Translations under genes and position numbers: made by a program
The notes under the pieces: generated by a model
Told to the model about the DNA's origin: nothing
Seen by the model: only the letters and a program-made list of their open reading frames with translations
The model's database searches: none
Source of the DNA: Bacteroidota bacterium
GTDB taxonomy: Bacteria; Bacteroidota; Bacteroidia; Bacteroidales; JAAAOM01
Direction: 5' to 3'
Assembly: GCA_009908855.1 (NCBI GenBank)
Contig: JAAAOM010000033.1
Location: 1-64,000 of the forward strand
DNA: 64,000 nt
Part shown: piece after piece, positions 9,510 to 17,199 of the stretch
How positions within the stretch are numbered: the first letter of the stretch is position 1
Layout of the letters: every line of letters starts with the position of its first letter

Positions 9510-9582
9510 AACTGTAATATTTAAATACATCACAAAAATACCCCATATCGGCCTCCGTTGCATTGATGTATGTTAAGAACGT

Positions 9583-10179
9583 TTATTGCTTGTTTTTTCG
9601 CGCTAATTCTTTACGTACGCGGCTTAACCCCTCCGGTGTTATGCCAAGGTATGATGCGACCATTTTTTGTGGAACACGAAGAAGAACATCCGGATACATT
9701 TTAACAAATGTCAAATACCTGTCTTCGGCCAGGGCGCTTAACAACAGGTTAACTCTGTTTTGAAGGTGACGTATTTGATTGTGCAGCAACCGGTTGTTAA
9801 AATCACGAAAAGCCGGTATTTTCTTTTCCAGTACCCGAATAAACTCTTCATCAATTAAAACAACTTGTGTCTCTTCAAGGGCCTGAATAAAGTATTGAGA
9901 GGGTTGATTAAAGTAAACACTCTCCCTGTCGGAAACAAACCAGTTTTCCGGGGCAAATTGCAGTATATGCTCTTTTCCAGCCGGGTCTATGGAGTATTGG
10001 CGAATTAATCCCTTTTCCACAAAAAAAGTATGACTACAAACCATTCCTGGTTGAAAAAGCAACTCATCCTTTTTATAAACGCGCCTGTTACAATCCTCTG
10101 TTAATGCCGAAATATCATTTGCTTCAACATTTAAATTCGATGTAAGAAAACTTGTGAAGCTAAATTCTTTCATTGACAC
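9583..10179 (-). CDS. Crp/Fnr family transcriptional regulator
   Basis: 198-aa cytoplasmic regulator with an N-terminal cNMP-binding-like beta roll (about 25-120; segments LLFQPGMVCSHTFFVEKG and HILQFAPENWFVSD) and a C-terminal winged helix (RVPQKMVASYLGITPEGLSRVRKEL near 165-192). No Fnr-type cysteine cluster is present, so an oxygen-sensing iron-sulfur role is unlikely; the ligand is unknown. Start MSMKEFSFTS, or MKEFSFTS two codons on. The palindrome TATGTTAACATA at 10194-10205 in the leader is a candidate autoregulatory site. The first 26 codons and leader are duplicated at 12326-12459. Confidence 0.9.
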   Translation of the reverse strand: MSMKEFSFTSFLTSNLNVEANDISALTEDCNRRVYKKDELLFQPGMVCSHTFFVEKGLIRQYSIDPAGKEHILQFAPENWFVSDRESVYFNQPSQYFIQALEETQVVLIDEEFIRVLEKKIPAFRDFNNRLLHNQIRHLQNRVNLLLSALAEDRYLTFVKMYPDVLLRVPQKMVASYLGITPEGLSRVRKELARKNKQ

Positions 10180-10227
10180 TTGACATTTACGACTATGTTA
10201 ACATAATTATGGCATGAGGAGTTCAAT
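10094..10227. repeat. 134-bp direct repeat, copy 1 (crp head)
   Basis: Covers the first codons of the Crp-type gene and its leader. It matches 12326-12459 at a constant offset of 2232 bases with four mismatches by eye (about 97% identity, no indels). This copy is inside the intact gene and is presumably the parent. Confidence 0.9.
10194..10205. promoter_or_regulatory. 12-bp palindrome in crp leader (candidate operator)
   Basis: Perfect palindrome TATGTTAACATA about 20 bases upstream of the crp-type start codon. Crp-family proteins bind such dyads, so autoregulation is plausible. It is conserved in the duplicated copy at 12426-12437. Confidence 0.35.
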
Positions 10228-10614
10228 TAAATTGAGAACAGCTGGTCCATTTTCCATTTACATGGATTAAATGTGCGTTAAGCTAAAATTGTCATAACTA
10301 TATCCAGATCAAATTGGATTTATACACAATCTTATCTGAACGAGGATGGTTTGACAAAACAAACCCGTACAAATGGCTGAAAAAAACATGATGTTTATGT
10401 ATGGCGGCTTAAATCCGGTGGGAGAGCTAAAGATTTTGAATTTTTATCATCCAATGACCTGCCTAAAAAGGGTGTATTAAGAAAATTTACTGCATTACAA
10501 ATCCTGAAGTACCCGTGACGGCATTTGAAAAAAAACTTTTTAAATCCATTTGTGAAAAATATCAACCAAATCGTTCCTTGCGATTATCATTATAAAATAT
10601 TTGTTATTTTTGAA
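10228..10614. other. Non-coding stretch with decayed coding fragment
   Basis: No intact gene. At about 10390-10502 an open stretch reads like protein (includes LSSNDLPKKGVLRKF) but has no start and is closed on both sides by stops and frame breaks. I do not recognise its family. It suggests a dead gene between the crp head and the riboswitch. Confidence 0.35.
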
Positions 10615-10795
10615 CCCTCATTGGTTTTCAATCCCGATAGCTGTCGGGAGAAATTAAAAGGGAATGCCGTGAAATTCAGCAACAGTTCCCGCTGCTGTGA
10701 GCTCCGGATAATGTTTTAGTAATTTGCCACTCTTAATCAATTAAGGGGAAGGTGCTAAAACAGGAGTAAGTCAGAAGACCTGCCGATGAAACATA
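10615..10795 (+). promoter_or_regulatory. Cobalamin (B12) riboswitch
   Basis: Conserved landmarks in the right order: AAAAGGGAATGCCGTGAA (10654 on), GTTCCCGCTGCTGTGAG, TTGCCACTC, AAGGGGAAGGTGC, and the B12 box AGTCAGAAGACCTGCC at 10769-10784. A hairpin CCCGATAGCTGTCGGG lies at 10633-10648 near the 5' side. It is followed by about 200 nt of leader including GAAACAT...ATGTTTC pairing that may be the expression platform. It should repress the methyltransferase gene at 10993 when adenosyl- or methylcobalamin is plentiful. Confidence 0.92.
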
Positions 10796-10992
10796 GATAT
10801 TGCAGTCTGCGGAGAACAGATAACTAATCAGAACAATGTTTCGTTAGCCTTCCTCCTGCATTGTATGTTGCAAAATCTAAAAAACTGTGTTTATCAATAA
10901 TAGTAGTCATGGTAAATAAAATACTAATTGACTTTTTGAGCCAAATTATCATGCCTGAATGTGATGTTTCGTTAACAATAAATAATTAATCA

Positions 10993-12000
10993 ATGAAAAA
11001 AATAAGCATGAAAGACTGGATAAACAAACGATTGGAATCAGAAAAACGTGAAATGATGCCTGTTATGACATATCCAGGGTTGGAATTTACCGGAAAAAAA
11101 ATTATTGACCTTGTAACCAATGGTGAAGAACACTTCAGGTGCATTGAAGCTCTGGCAAAATACTATCCGACCATTGCCAGTGTTATAGTTATGGACCTTT
11201 CTGCAGAGGCAGAAGCCTTTGGTTCAAAAATTTCCTTCCGGAATGATGACGTACCGACTATTGCTGAAAAATTATTACCTCAACTTACTGATGTGGATAC
11301 ATTGAATATGCCTGAAGTAGGTGCAGCAAGAACCAATGAGTATCTTAAAGCCGCAGCATTGGCAGCCAATCAAATATCTGACCGACCTACTTTTGCGGGT
11401 ATGATCGGTCCCTATTCACTGGCTGGTCGATTGGCTGATATTACAGAAATGATGACATATATCATAATGGACCCTGAAAACTCACATAAACTTTTGAGAA
11501 AGGCTACTGATTTTCTGAAAGAATATGCTATGAAATTTAAACAAACAGGTGCAGATGGAATTGTGGTGGCGGAACCTGCTGCCGGACTATTACCAGCGTA
11601 TATGTGCGACGAATTTTCTTCAGGATATATGAAAGAGATCGTTGACTACGTGCAGGACGATAATTTTTTGGTGATCCTTCATAACTGCGGAAATACGGTG
11701 GAATTGGTAGAATCTATGGTTTCCACCGGTGCCGGGTCATTGCACTTTGGAAACGCGATTAACATGAAAGATATAATGCCTCAGGTTCCGGAAAATATCA
11801 TTGCCATGGGCAACATTGATCCTGCCGGAATTATTAAAAGCAGCACACCTGAACAGGTAAAAAACATAACAGTACAATTATTGAAGGACATGAAACCCTA
11901 TCCAAATTTTGTTTTATCAACCGGATGTGATGTACCCCCAGGTTCACCTAAAGAAAATATTGATGCATTTTTCGATGCCTTACATGTTTTTAACAAATAG
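10993..12000 (+). CDS. MtaA/uroporphyrinogen decarboxylase-fold corrinoid methyltransferase
   Basis: 335-aa TIM-barrel protein of the HemE/MtaA/CmuA superfamily. I favour a corrinoid-dependent methyl transfer or salvage role over haem synthesis because the zinc-thiolate ligands of MtaA-type enzymes are present (LHNCG near residue 230 and STGCDVPPG near 312), the N-terminal substrate motif of true HemE is not evident, and the gene sits under a cobalamin riboswitch. N-terminus MKKISMKDWINKRLESEKRE; VVAEPAAGLL near 190. No corrinoid protein or methyltransferase partner (MtaB/MtaC type) lies beside it, so substrate and partner are unknown. The cassette lies between two copies of the crp head. Confidence 0.85.
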   Translation: MKKISMKDWINKRLESEKREMMPVMTYPGLEFTGKKIIDLVTNGEEHFRCIEALAKYYPTIASVIVMDLSAEAEAFGSKISFRNDDVPTIAEKLLPQLTDVDTLNMPEVGAARTNEYLKAAALAANQISDRPTFAGMIGPYSLAGRLADITEMMTYIIMDPENSHKLLRKATDFLKEYAMKFKQTGADGIVVAEPAAGLLPAYMCDEFSSGYMKEIVDYVQDDNFLVILHNCGNTVELVESMVSTGAGSLHFGNAINMKDIMPQVPENIIAMGNIDPAGIIKSSTPEQVKNITVQLLKDMKPYPNFVLSTGCDVPPGSPKENIDAFFDALHVFNK

Positions 12001-12325
12001 TGAGTATACCTAATAAGTATATACCTGACACTAATTAGATGGTACAAACAATCAAGAAACCTTCAGTCATACTGAGACCTTGATAGCATAAATGCACATT
12101 AATATAAAAAGTGACATATCAGGGGATAGCCAAAAATTGGAGCGCGTAATCGAAATTTAAATCCGCTACACCCAATTAATTAAACCTGCATGTCATGAGA
12201 CGCGGAGTCGAAGTCTGACACTTATGGTGTATTTTTTGCTGTACTTTGGCATAGTAAGCATATCAATAAGAATCTTTTTAAACCCTATTTTCCAAAATCT
12301 TCAGGCAACCTGACCGCCTCGCTTC
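12001..12325. other. Intergenic region with repeat-family fragment
   Basis: No gene. Bases 12039-12076 resemble 15828-15866 (shared ATGGTACA and CTTCAGTCA blocks), part of a dispersed intergenic repeat seen also at 60.2-60.4 kb. The rest shows no structure I can name. Confidence 0.35.
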
Positions 12326-12459
12326 TCCTCTGTTAATGCTGAAATATCATTTTCTTCAACATTTAAATTCGATGTAAGAAAACTTGTAAAGCTAAAATCT
12401 TTCATTGACACTTGACATTTACGACTATGTTAACATAATTATGGCATGAGGAGTTCAAT
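12326..12459 (-). pseudogene. Truncated duplicate of the crp-type gene head
   Basis: Second copy of the 134-bp crp head (see 10094-10227). It keeps the leader palindrome (12426-12437) and ATG (12403-12405 on the minus strand) and then breaks off after about 26 codons at 12326. It cannot encode a functional regulator. Together the two copies bracket the riboswitch-methyltransferase cassette in direct orientation. Bases 12460-12684 hold no supported gene. Confidence 0.85.
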
Positions 12460-12684
12460 AATTTGAAAATTGGCAAGAAAAAATTTAAATGGGGGTCGGA
12501 TTATTTTCCTGATGATAAAAAACCGATAGTCATATTTTGTTTTACTGGTAGTGATATAAATCATCTGTGTTTATTTTCAGAGTTCCTTAAAGTCTGCTAA
12601 ATTTATATAAACCCAACACTAACTCACCTCTTATCTAATAGTATATCCATTGATCATTTGTAATGTCAAATTTTTTTAAAGAAT

Positions 12685-15114
12685 ATGATTATGAGTAAAA
12701 GTATCTTATACGTGACGCTTCATTTTATCACGTGCGTTTTATACGGTCAATTAACAGTTAGTTCGGAAAATAATCTTTCTACAGCACCTATATTTCCCAA
12801 TAGCATTGCTGCCGATTGGGGAGATATAGATGGTAATGGCAATCCGGATATTGTGAGCGAAATAGCAGATCCCGGCACTAAATATTTAGGAACCGTAACA
12901 GATTTGTTAAGTACCGCTAATTTTACTGCACAAGATCATATTGACCAGGAAAATAACAATTTTTACGGCAATACGCTTGCCGATCTGGACGGTGACGGTG
13001 ACCTTGATCTTATAACAACAGGCCCCAACGGAACTATTTATAGCCCGAATAATATTTACTATTGGAATGCTGATTCGTCCAGGTTTGAATTTAAAGGCTC
13101 AGCATATTCCATTGATAATAAGTCTTTTTATGGTCGTACCGTAGTTACAGGGGATTTCAATAACGATACCAAACCCGATGTCATGTGGTTTGGCGGCTCC
13201 AAATACTATGTAGGTATGAATGCCACAACAACAACCGATAGTATCAAGTTAAGCTCAATAACAGCGTCTTCCACTACAATAGAAACCCCCAATAATGGGA
13301 ATTACTCGAGTGATACAGGTGATTTTAACAATGATGGCAACCTGGATGTAATAACCGTGGATGCTGGTTATTATTCCGGTGATTATGGTGGTTATTATCA
13401 ATTGTTGTTGGGAAATGGCGATAGCACTTTTAGTTATATAAGCCCCTCAAATGGCACTGATAGTTTGAAAGCGTTTTCTGTTGCTGCCGGGGATGTGAAT
13501 GCAGACGGAAAATCTGATTTTGTGCTGGTAAGGAGTGATTTATTTGATGATCGATGTGAAGTAATAATATATACACGAAACAGTGCGAATACCGGATTCG
13601 AACAAACCATCCTGGTATCCTCTACATCGTTTCACAGCCGTGGAGTGGTTATAGATGATATAAATAATGACTCCTATCCCGATATTCTTCTTCAAACAAA
13701 TAATGGCAATGCTATTTCAATATTCTTAAACCAGGGGGACGGAACCTTCCCGGCGACAGAGGAGCTTACATTTTATCCTTCTGATAGGGCCATGTTTTTT
13801 GTTCATGACGTGGATGGCGCAGGTTATAAAGATGTTATCACCCTTGATTATTCAAGCATTACCTATTATTCATTGGGGCTTGAACCGGACAAGCCCGTTG
13901 CTAATGATGGTGAGTACAAGTATGATGGCACGGAAAAAAGCGCTTCGGCCGATTCACCATCCGGTGACTCCATAGTATGGTATACCAACTCTTATGGAAG
14001 CACCACAACTAACGCGCCAACAGCAACTAATGTGGGAACATATAGTGCCTACGCAGCTGCCAGGGATACGGCAACCGGATTTGAAAGTTCATCAAGAACG
14101 TTGGTCACCCTCACCATCGATAAGGCACCTCTCTCAGTAACCAATGCCACTGCCGCCGACAAAACATATGACGGTAATACGGAGGCTGCGATATCCGGAG
14201 CCATACTGGAAGGGGTAGTCGGTTCGGAGGATGTGTCGCTGGCAAATGATGCTACAGGTACTTTTGCTTCCGCCAACCCGGGTACAGCCATTGCCGTTTC
14301 AACATCCATGACACTTGAAGGTGCCGATAAAGGCAATTATACCCTGTCTCAACCAGCCCTTACAGCCGATATCAGTGCCAGGGAACTGACAGTAACCAAT
14401 GCCACTGCCGCCGACAAAACATATGACGGTAATACGGAGGCTGCGATATCCGGAGCCATACTGGAAGGGGTAGTCGGTTCGGAGGATGTGTCGCTGGCAA
14501 ATGATGCTACAGGTACTTTTGCTTCCGCCAACCCGGGTACAGCCATTGCCGTTTCAACATCCATGACACTTGAAGGTGCCGATAAAGACAATTATACCCT
14601 GTCTCAACCAGCCCTTACAGCCGATATCACAAAAAGACCGCTGGGAATTAAAGCTGATCCGAATCAAAGCAAAATTGTCGGGACAACAGACCCTGACTTT
14701 ACTTATACCATTACAAGTGGTAACCTGGTAAATGGCGATAAGCTGTCCGGGAAGTTAAGCCGTGAAAAAGGTGAAACGGTTGGCTCTTACCAAATTAAAC
14801 AGGGGACACTCAGTGCCGGTGATAATTATGAGATATCATTTGTGGGTGCTGAATTTGAGATAGTAGCCGCTACTGATATCAATACCCATGAATCCAATAA
14901 TATCCGCTTTTACCCCAATCCAACCAACGGCATATTATATGTTGATACTGAACAGGCCTATATCAAAGTATTCGACATGAATGGAACATTGATATTCGAA
15001 ACCCAATTGAACCGTTCCAGGAAGATTGATATTAGTAACACTTCCCCAGGTGCTTACTTAATCCTTTTAACCACTGATAACGGCGTAATAAAGCATATAA
15101 TTATGAAAAAATAG
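12685..15114 (+). CDS. Secreted FG-GAP/VCBS and MBG-domain protein with T9SS sorting domain
   Basis: 809 aa, exported: hydrophobic signal peptide (about 5-22, ending LYGQ). Residues 25-400 hold repeated FG-GAP/VCBS calcium-binding blades (DWGDIDGNGNPDIV, DLDGDGDLDLI, DFNNDTKPDV, DFNNDGNLDVI, DVNADGKSDFV) that suggest a beta-propeller adhesin or enzyme scaffold. From about 400 come MBG/YDG-type Ig-like modules (KYDGTEKSA, two near-identical 80-residue units with DKTYDGNTEAAISG), then an MBG-2-like unit (IVGTTDPDFTYTITSG). The C-terminal about 75 residues form a type A T9SS sorting domain (RFYPNPTNGILYV, GAYLILLTTDNG, IIMKK). No catalytic motif is visible. Likely cell-surface binding protein. 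Confidence 0.88.
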   Translation: MIMSKSILYVTLHFITCVLYGQLTVSSENNLSTAPIFPNSIAADWGDIDGNGNPDIVSEIADPGTKYLGTVTDLLSTANFTAQDHIDQENNNFYGNTLADLDGDGDLDLITTGPNGTIYSPNNIYYWNADSSRFEFKGSAYSIDNKSFYGRTVVTGDFNNDTKPDVMWFGGSKYYVGMNATTTTDSIKLSSITASSTTIETPNNGNYSSDTGDFNNDGNLDVITVDAGYYSGDYGGYYQLLLGNGDSTFSYISPSNGTDSLKAFSVAAGDVNADGKSDFVLVRSDLFDDRCEVIIYTRNSANTGFEQTILVSSTSFHSRGVVIDDINNDSYPDILLQTNNGNAISIFLNQGDGTFPATEELTFYPSDRAMFFVHDVDGAGYKDVITLDYSSITYYSLGLEPDKPVANDGEYKYDGTEKSASADSPSGDSIVWYTNSYGSTTTNAPTATNVGTYSAYAAARDTATGFESSSRTLVTLTIDKAPLSVTNATAADKTYDGNTEAAISGAILEGVVGSEDVSLANDATGTFASANPGTAIAVSTSMTLEGADKGNYTLSQPALTADISARELTVTNATAADKTYDGNTEAAISGAILEGVVGSEDVSLANDATGTFASANPGTAIAVSTSMTLEGADKDNYTLSQPALTADITKRPLGIKADPNQSKIVGTTDPDFTYTITSGNLVNGDKLSGKLSREKGETVGSYQIKQGTLSAGDNYEISFVGAEFEIVAATDINTHESNNIRFYPNPTNGILYVDTEQAYIKVFDMNGTLIFETQLNRSRKIDISNTSPGAYLILLTTDNGVIKHIIMKK
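14135..14374 (+). repeat. 240-bp coding tandem repeat, unit 1
   Basis: Identical to 14390-14629 except one base (GGC to GAC in the codon after DK); period 255 bp, exactly 85 codons. It encodes one MBG/YDG Ig-like module. Confidence 0.9.
14390..14629 (+). repeat. 240-bp coding tandem repeat, unit 2
   Basis: Second unit of the repeat starting at 14135, 239 of 240 bases identical by eye. Such identity inside diverged Ig-like modules means a very recent duplication or ongoing recombination. Confidence 0.9.
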
Positions 15115-15142
15115 TGGTAGAAATGTAATTAGACAATGTATT

Positions 15143-15170
15143 AAACCCGGATTTTTTCCGGGTTTTTTAA
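15143..15170 (+). terminator. Rho-independent terminator
   Basis: Stem AAACCCGG (15143-15150) with CCGGGTTT (15158-15165) and a following T-run, 29 bases after the stop of the FG-GAP protein gene. Confidence 0.85.
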
Positions 15171-15541
15171 TGCTTTATTGTGAAACCTACCTTCATTAAA
15201 CCATTTATACCTGGATTCAATATGCTATACAAACCGTGAAATAAATTTTGCTTTTTATAAATACTCTGTCATTGTTTTAATCCCAACAAACGAAGTTAAG
15301 CATGTCATGCAAAATGGATTTTCGCACCCTTTTTCAATTACTGAAGACGGAATAAAATATGTACTGGCCAAGCAAAAGAATATAACACAAAAAGATATAG
15401 AAAGGTGAAATACTACTTTATTTTTTTATTAACTTTAATTAATACACCACCTCATTAAACTGTTAGCTTATATCTGTTCGATTCCTCAATTTAAAGGATA
15501 AATGACTTGTTTATGCAATTAATAAGATTTATAACATCATA
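15171..15541. other. Intergenic, no supported gene
   Basis: A frame at about 15220-15408 is open and ends with a 33-codon ATG ORF (15307-15408, starts MQNGFSHPF), but it has no recognisable family and no expression signal. Probably a remnant or chance. Confidence 0.3.
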
Positions 15542-15690
15542 AAAAAATTATCTATCAGCCAGAAATTGATGCTCGGAATTGCCGGTCAGGCAGTATTTAT
15601 AGCAATGCTTGTGTTTATTGTTTTAAACCCAGACGGGGAATTTACCCTGATCATTGGTTATGGCAAACCAGGGGGTGTGCAATGAATAGG
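15542..15690 (+). pseudogene. N-terminal fragment of a membrane sensor-like protein
   Basis: The reading frame gives KKLSISQKLMLG followed by a hydrophobic helix (about 15575-15625), the typical cytoplasmic start and first membrane segment of methyl-accepting chemotaxis proteins or sensor kinases. The resemblance stops at about 15630, where the dispersed intergenic repeat (15632 on) begins, and the frame ends at a stop at 15688-15690. It reads as a gene head cut off at the repeat boundary. The family call rests on one short segment. Confidence 0.4.
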
Positions 15691-15866
15691 CCGGGTGAGC
15701 TGCTAAGAAATGACGTATCATCTTCATTTCGAGATAATTAATCCACTTTATTTCAAAATCCAACCTGACCGATAAATAATACATCTATCCGGGTCCCAAC
15801 GACAACCTCGCGAAGCAATCCGATTCAATGGTACATACATAAAAGGAAATCTTCAGTCACCCTGTG
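15632..15866. repeat. Dispersed intergenic repeat, copy A
   Basis: Diverged copy of sequence found at 60165-60455. Shared blocks: TTTACCcTGATCATTGG (15641 on, with 60382 on), AATAATACATCTATCC (15775 on, with 60293 on), CGAAGCAATCCgATTC (15811 on, with 60328 on). It has no coding capacity. The 3' part also resembles 12039-12076. Confidence 0.7.
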
Positions 15867-16041
15867 CTCTTTACCTTCACAAAGTAACTTTGGCGGAGAC
15901 AAGTATATCATCAATCAATGCAATTGATCCAGGAAATTTCAGGCATTAAATAATAAATGATATAAATATCCCTATTTATTGGTATACCATTTATAATACC
16001 GTGTGTTAATATTGCAGTTTAGAATCATTATTAATAACAAA

Positions 16042-17199
16042 ATGAAAATTATGAAAAATTTACGCCACTTTAAACCACAATCACTTTTAATACTGGCGCT
16101 GGCTTTAGCCTTGTCAGCCTGCGAAGACAACGATTCAGATACAGACCCAAACACCTATACCATCCCCGATACTTATACTTTCTCCGATGATGAAGGAAAT
16201 AACACCGTAAGTTATCAGGGACAAATAGACCGGTTGAATCAGTTAAGTGAAATGAATGACCTTATGGACGAGGCAACCACCGGAACCATCGACGCTCAGG
16301 ACCTGAAAGACATGTATGCCAATACTGGCGACGACGGCAATGGCAATTTTTCATTCACATCCTCAAAACAGCTTAAAAACAAGACCTTTGGCGCCGGTGT
16401 CGATGCATCGACCCAGGAAATGTTTGAAAACTTTATGGATAGCCTTGCTGCCAATAGCGAAAGTTTTGATCAGACCGCGGCCGAAGGAGTTGCAGGAATT
16501 GCCTCCAGTGGTTCCGGCAATTATTTGGTGAGCGCCAATGGCATTGAGTACAAACAACTCATTGAAAAAGGACTTATGGGCGCCGTTTTCTATTACCAGG
16601 CGGTTTCGTATTACCTGAGTGATGCCAAAATTGGTGAGGGTGTTGATAACGAATCACCTTCCGATCCGGAAGCCGGCAAATACTACACTGCCATGGAGCA
16701 CCATTGGGATGAAGCATTTGGTTATTTTGGTGTTCCCGTTGATTTTCCTGCAACCTTAACCGACCGTTTCTGGGGAAAATACACCAACAGTCGTGATGAA
16801 GCAGGGTTAATGTCGTACGACAAAAGCGTAAACAATGCCATGATGGATGCTTTTATCGCCGGAAGAGCTGCAGTATCCAACGACGATACGGATGCCAAAA
16901 ACGAAAACATCCGGATCATCAGAGAAACCTGGGAGTTGATCTCAGCCGCACAGGCCATTGACTATTTTGAAGGGGCACAAGCCAACTTCGGTTCAGACAA
17001 TGCCAAGTTTCTTCATGAACTATCAGAGGCCTGGGCATTTACCAACACCCTGAAATATTCACCTGAAGAAACCCGGAAAATAACCAATGAAAAGGTAGAT
17101 CACATTTTAAATGACGTGATCGGTGATAATTTCTGGGAAGTTACTTCACAGGATTTATCAGATGCTATTGACGAAATAAAAACGGTTTATGGATTATAG
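16042..17199 (+). CDS. DUF4856 lipoprotein
   Basis: 385-aa predicted outer-membrane or periplasmic lipoprotein: start MKIMKNLRHF, hydrophobic segment, lipobox LSAC near residue 27, then an acidic D/N-rich linker. The mature part matches the DUF4856 family (segments YKQLIEKGLMGAVFYYQA, MEHHWDEAFGYFGVP, YFEGAQANFG, SEAWAFTNTLKYS). DUF4856 proteins occur mostly in Bacteroidetes next to imelysin-like proteins and TonB receptors; the conserved HHWDEAFGYFG motif could bind metal. The start at 16042 is chosen over 16003 because the upstream codons encode no signal sequence. First gene of a four-gene plus-strand locus; it overlaps the next frame by 11 bp. Function inferred from context as metal acquisition. 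Confidence 0.85.
   Translation: MKIMKNLRHFKPQSLLILALALALSACEDNDSDTDPNTYTIPDTYTFSDDEGNNTVSYQGQIDRLNQLSEMNDLMDEATTGTIDAQDLKDMYANTGDDGNGNFSFTSSKQLKNKTFGAGVDASTQEMFENFMDSLAANSESFDQTAAEGVAGIASSGSGNYLVSANGIEYKQLIEKGLMGAVFYYQAVSYYLSDAKIGEGVDNESPSDPEAGKYYTAMEHHWDEAFGYFGVPVDFPATLTDRFWGKYTNSRDEAGLMSYDKSVNNAMMDAFIAGRAAVSNDDTDAKNENIRIIRETWELISAAQAIDYFEGAQANFGSDNAKFLHELSEAWAFTNTLKYSPEETRKITNEKVDHILNDVIGDNFWEVTSQDLSDAIDEIKTVYGL

Noticed and set aside
10525-10719. 64-codon ORF over the riboswitch
   Set aside because: It overlaps the cobalamin aptamer, whose conserved elements explain the sequence.
14049-14591. Two near-identical antisense ORFs (95 and 80 codons)
   Set aside because: They are shadows of the tandem repeat in the FG-GAP protein gene; the sense frame carries the family motifs and the sorting domain.
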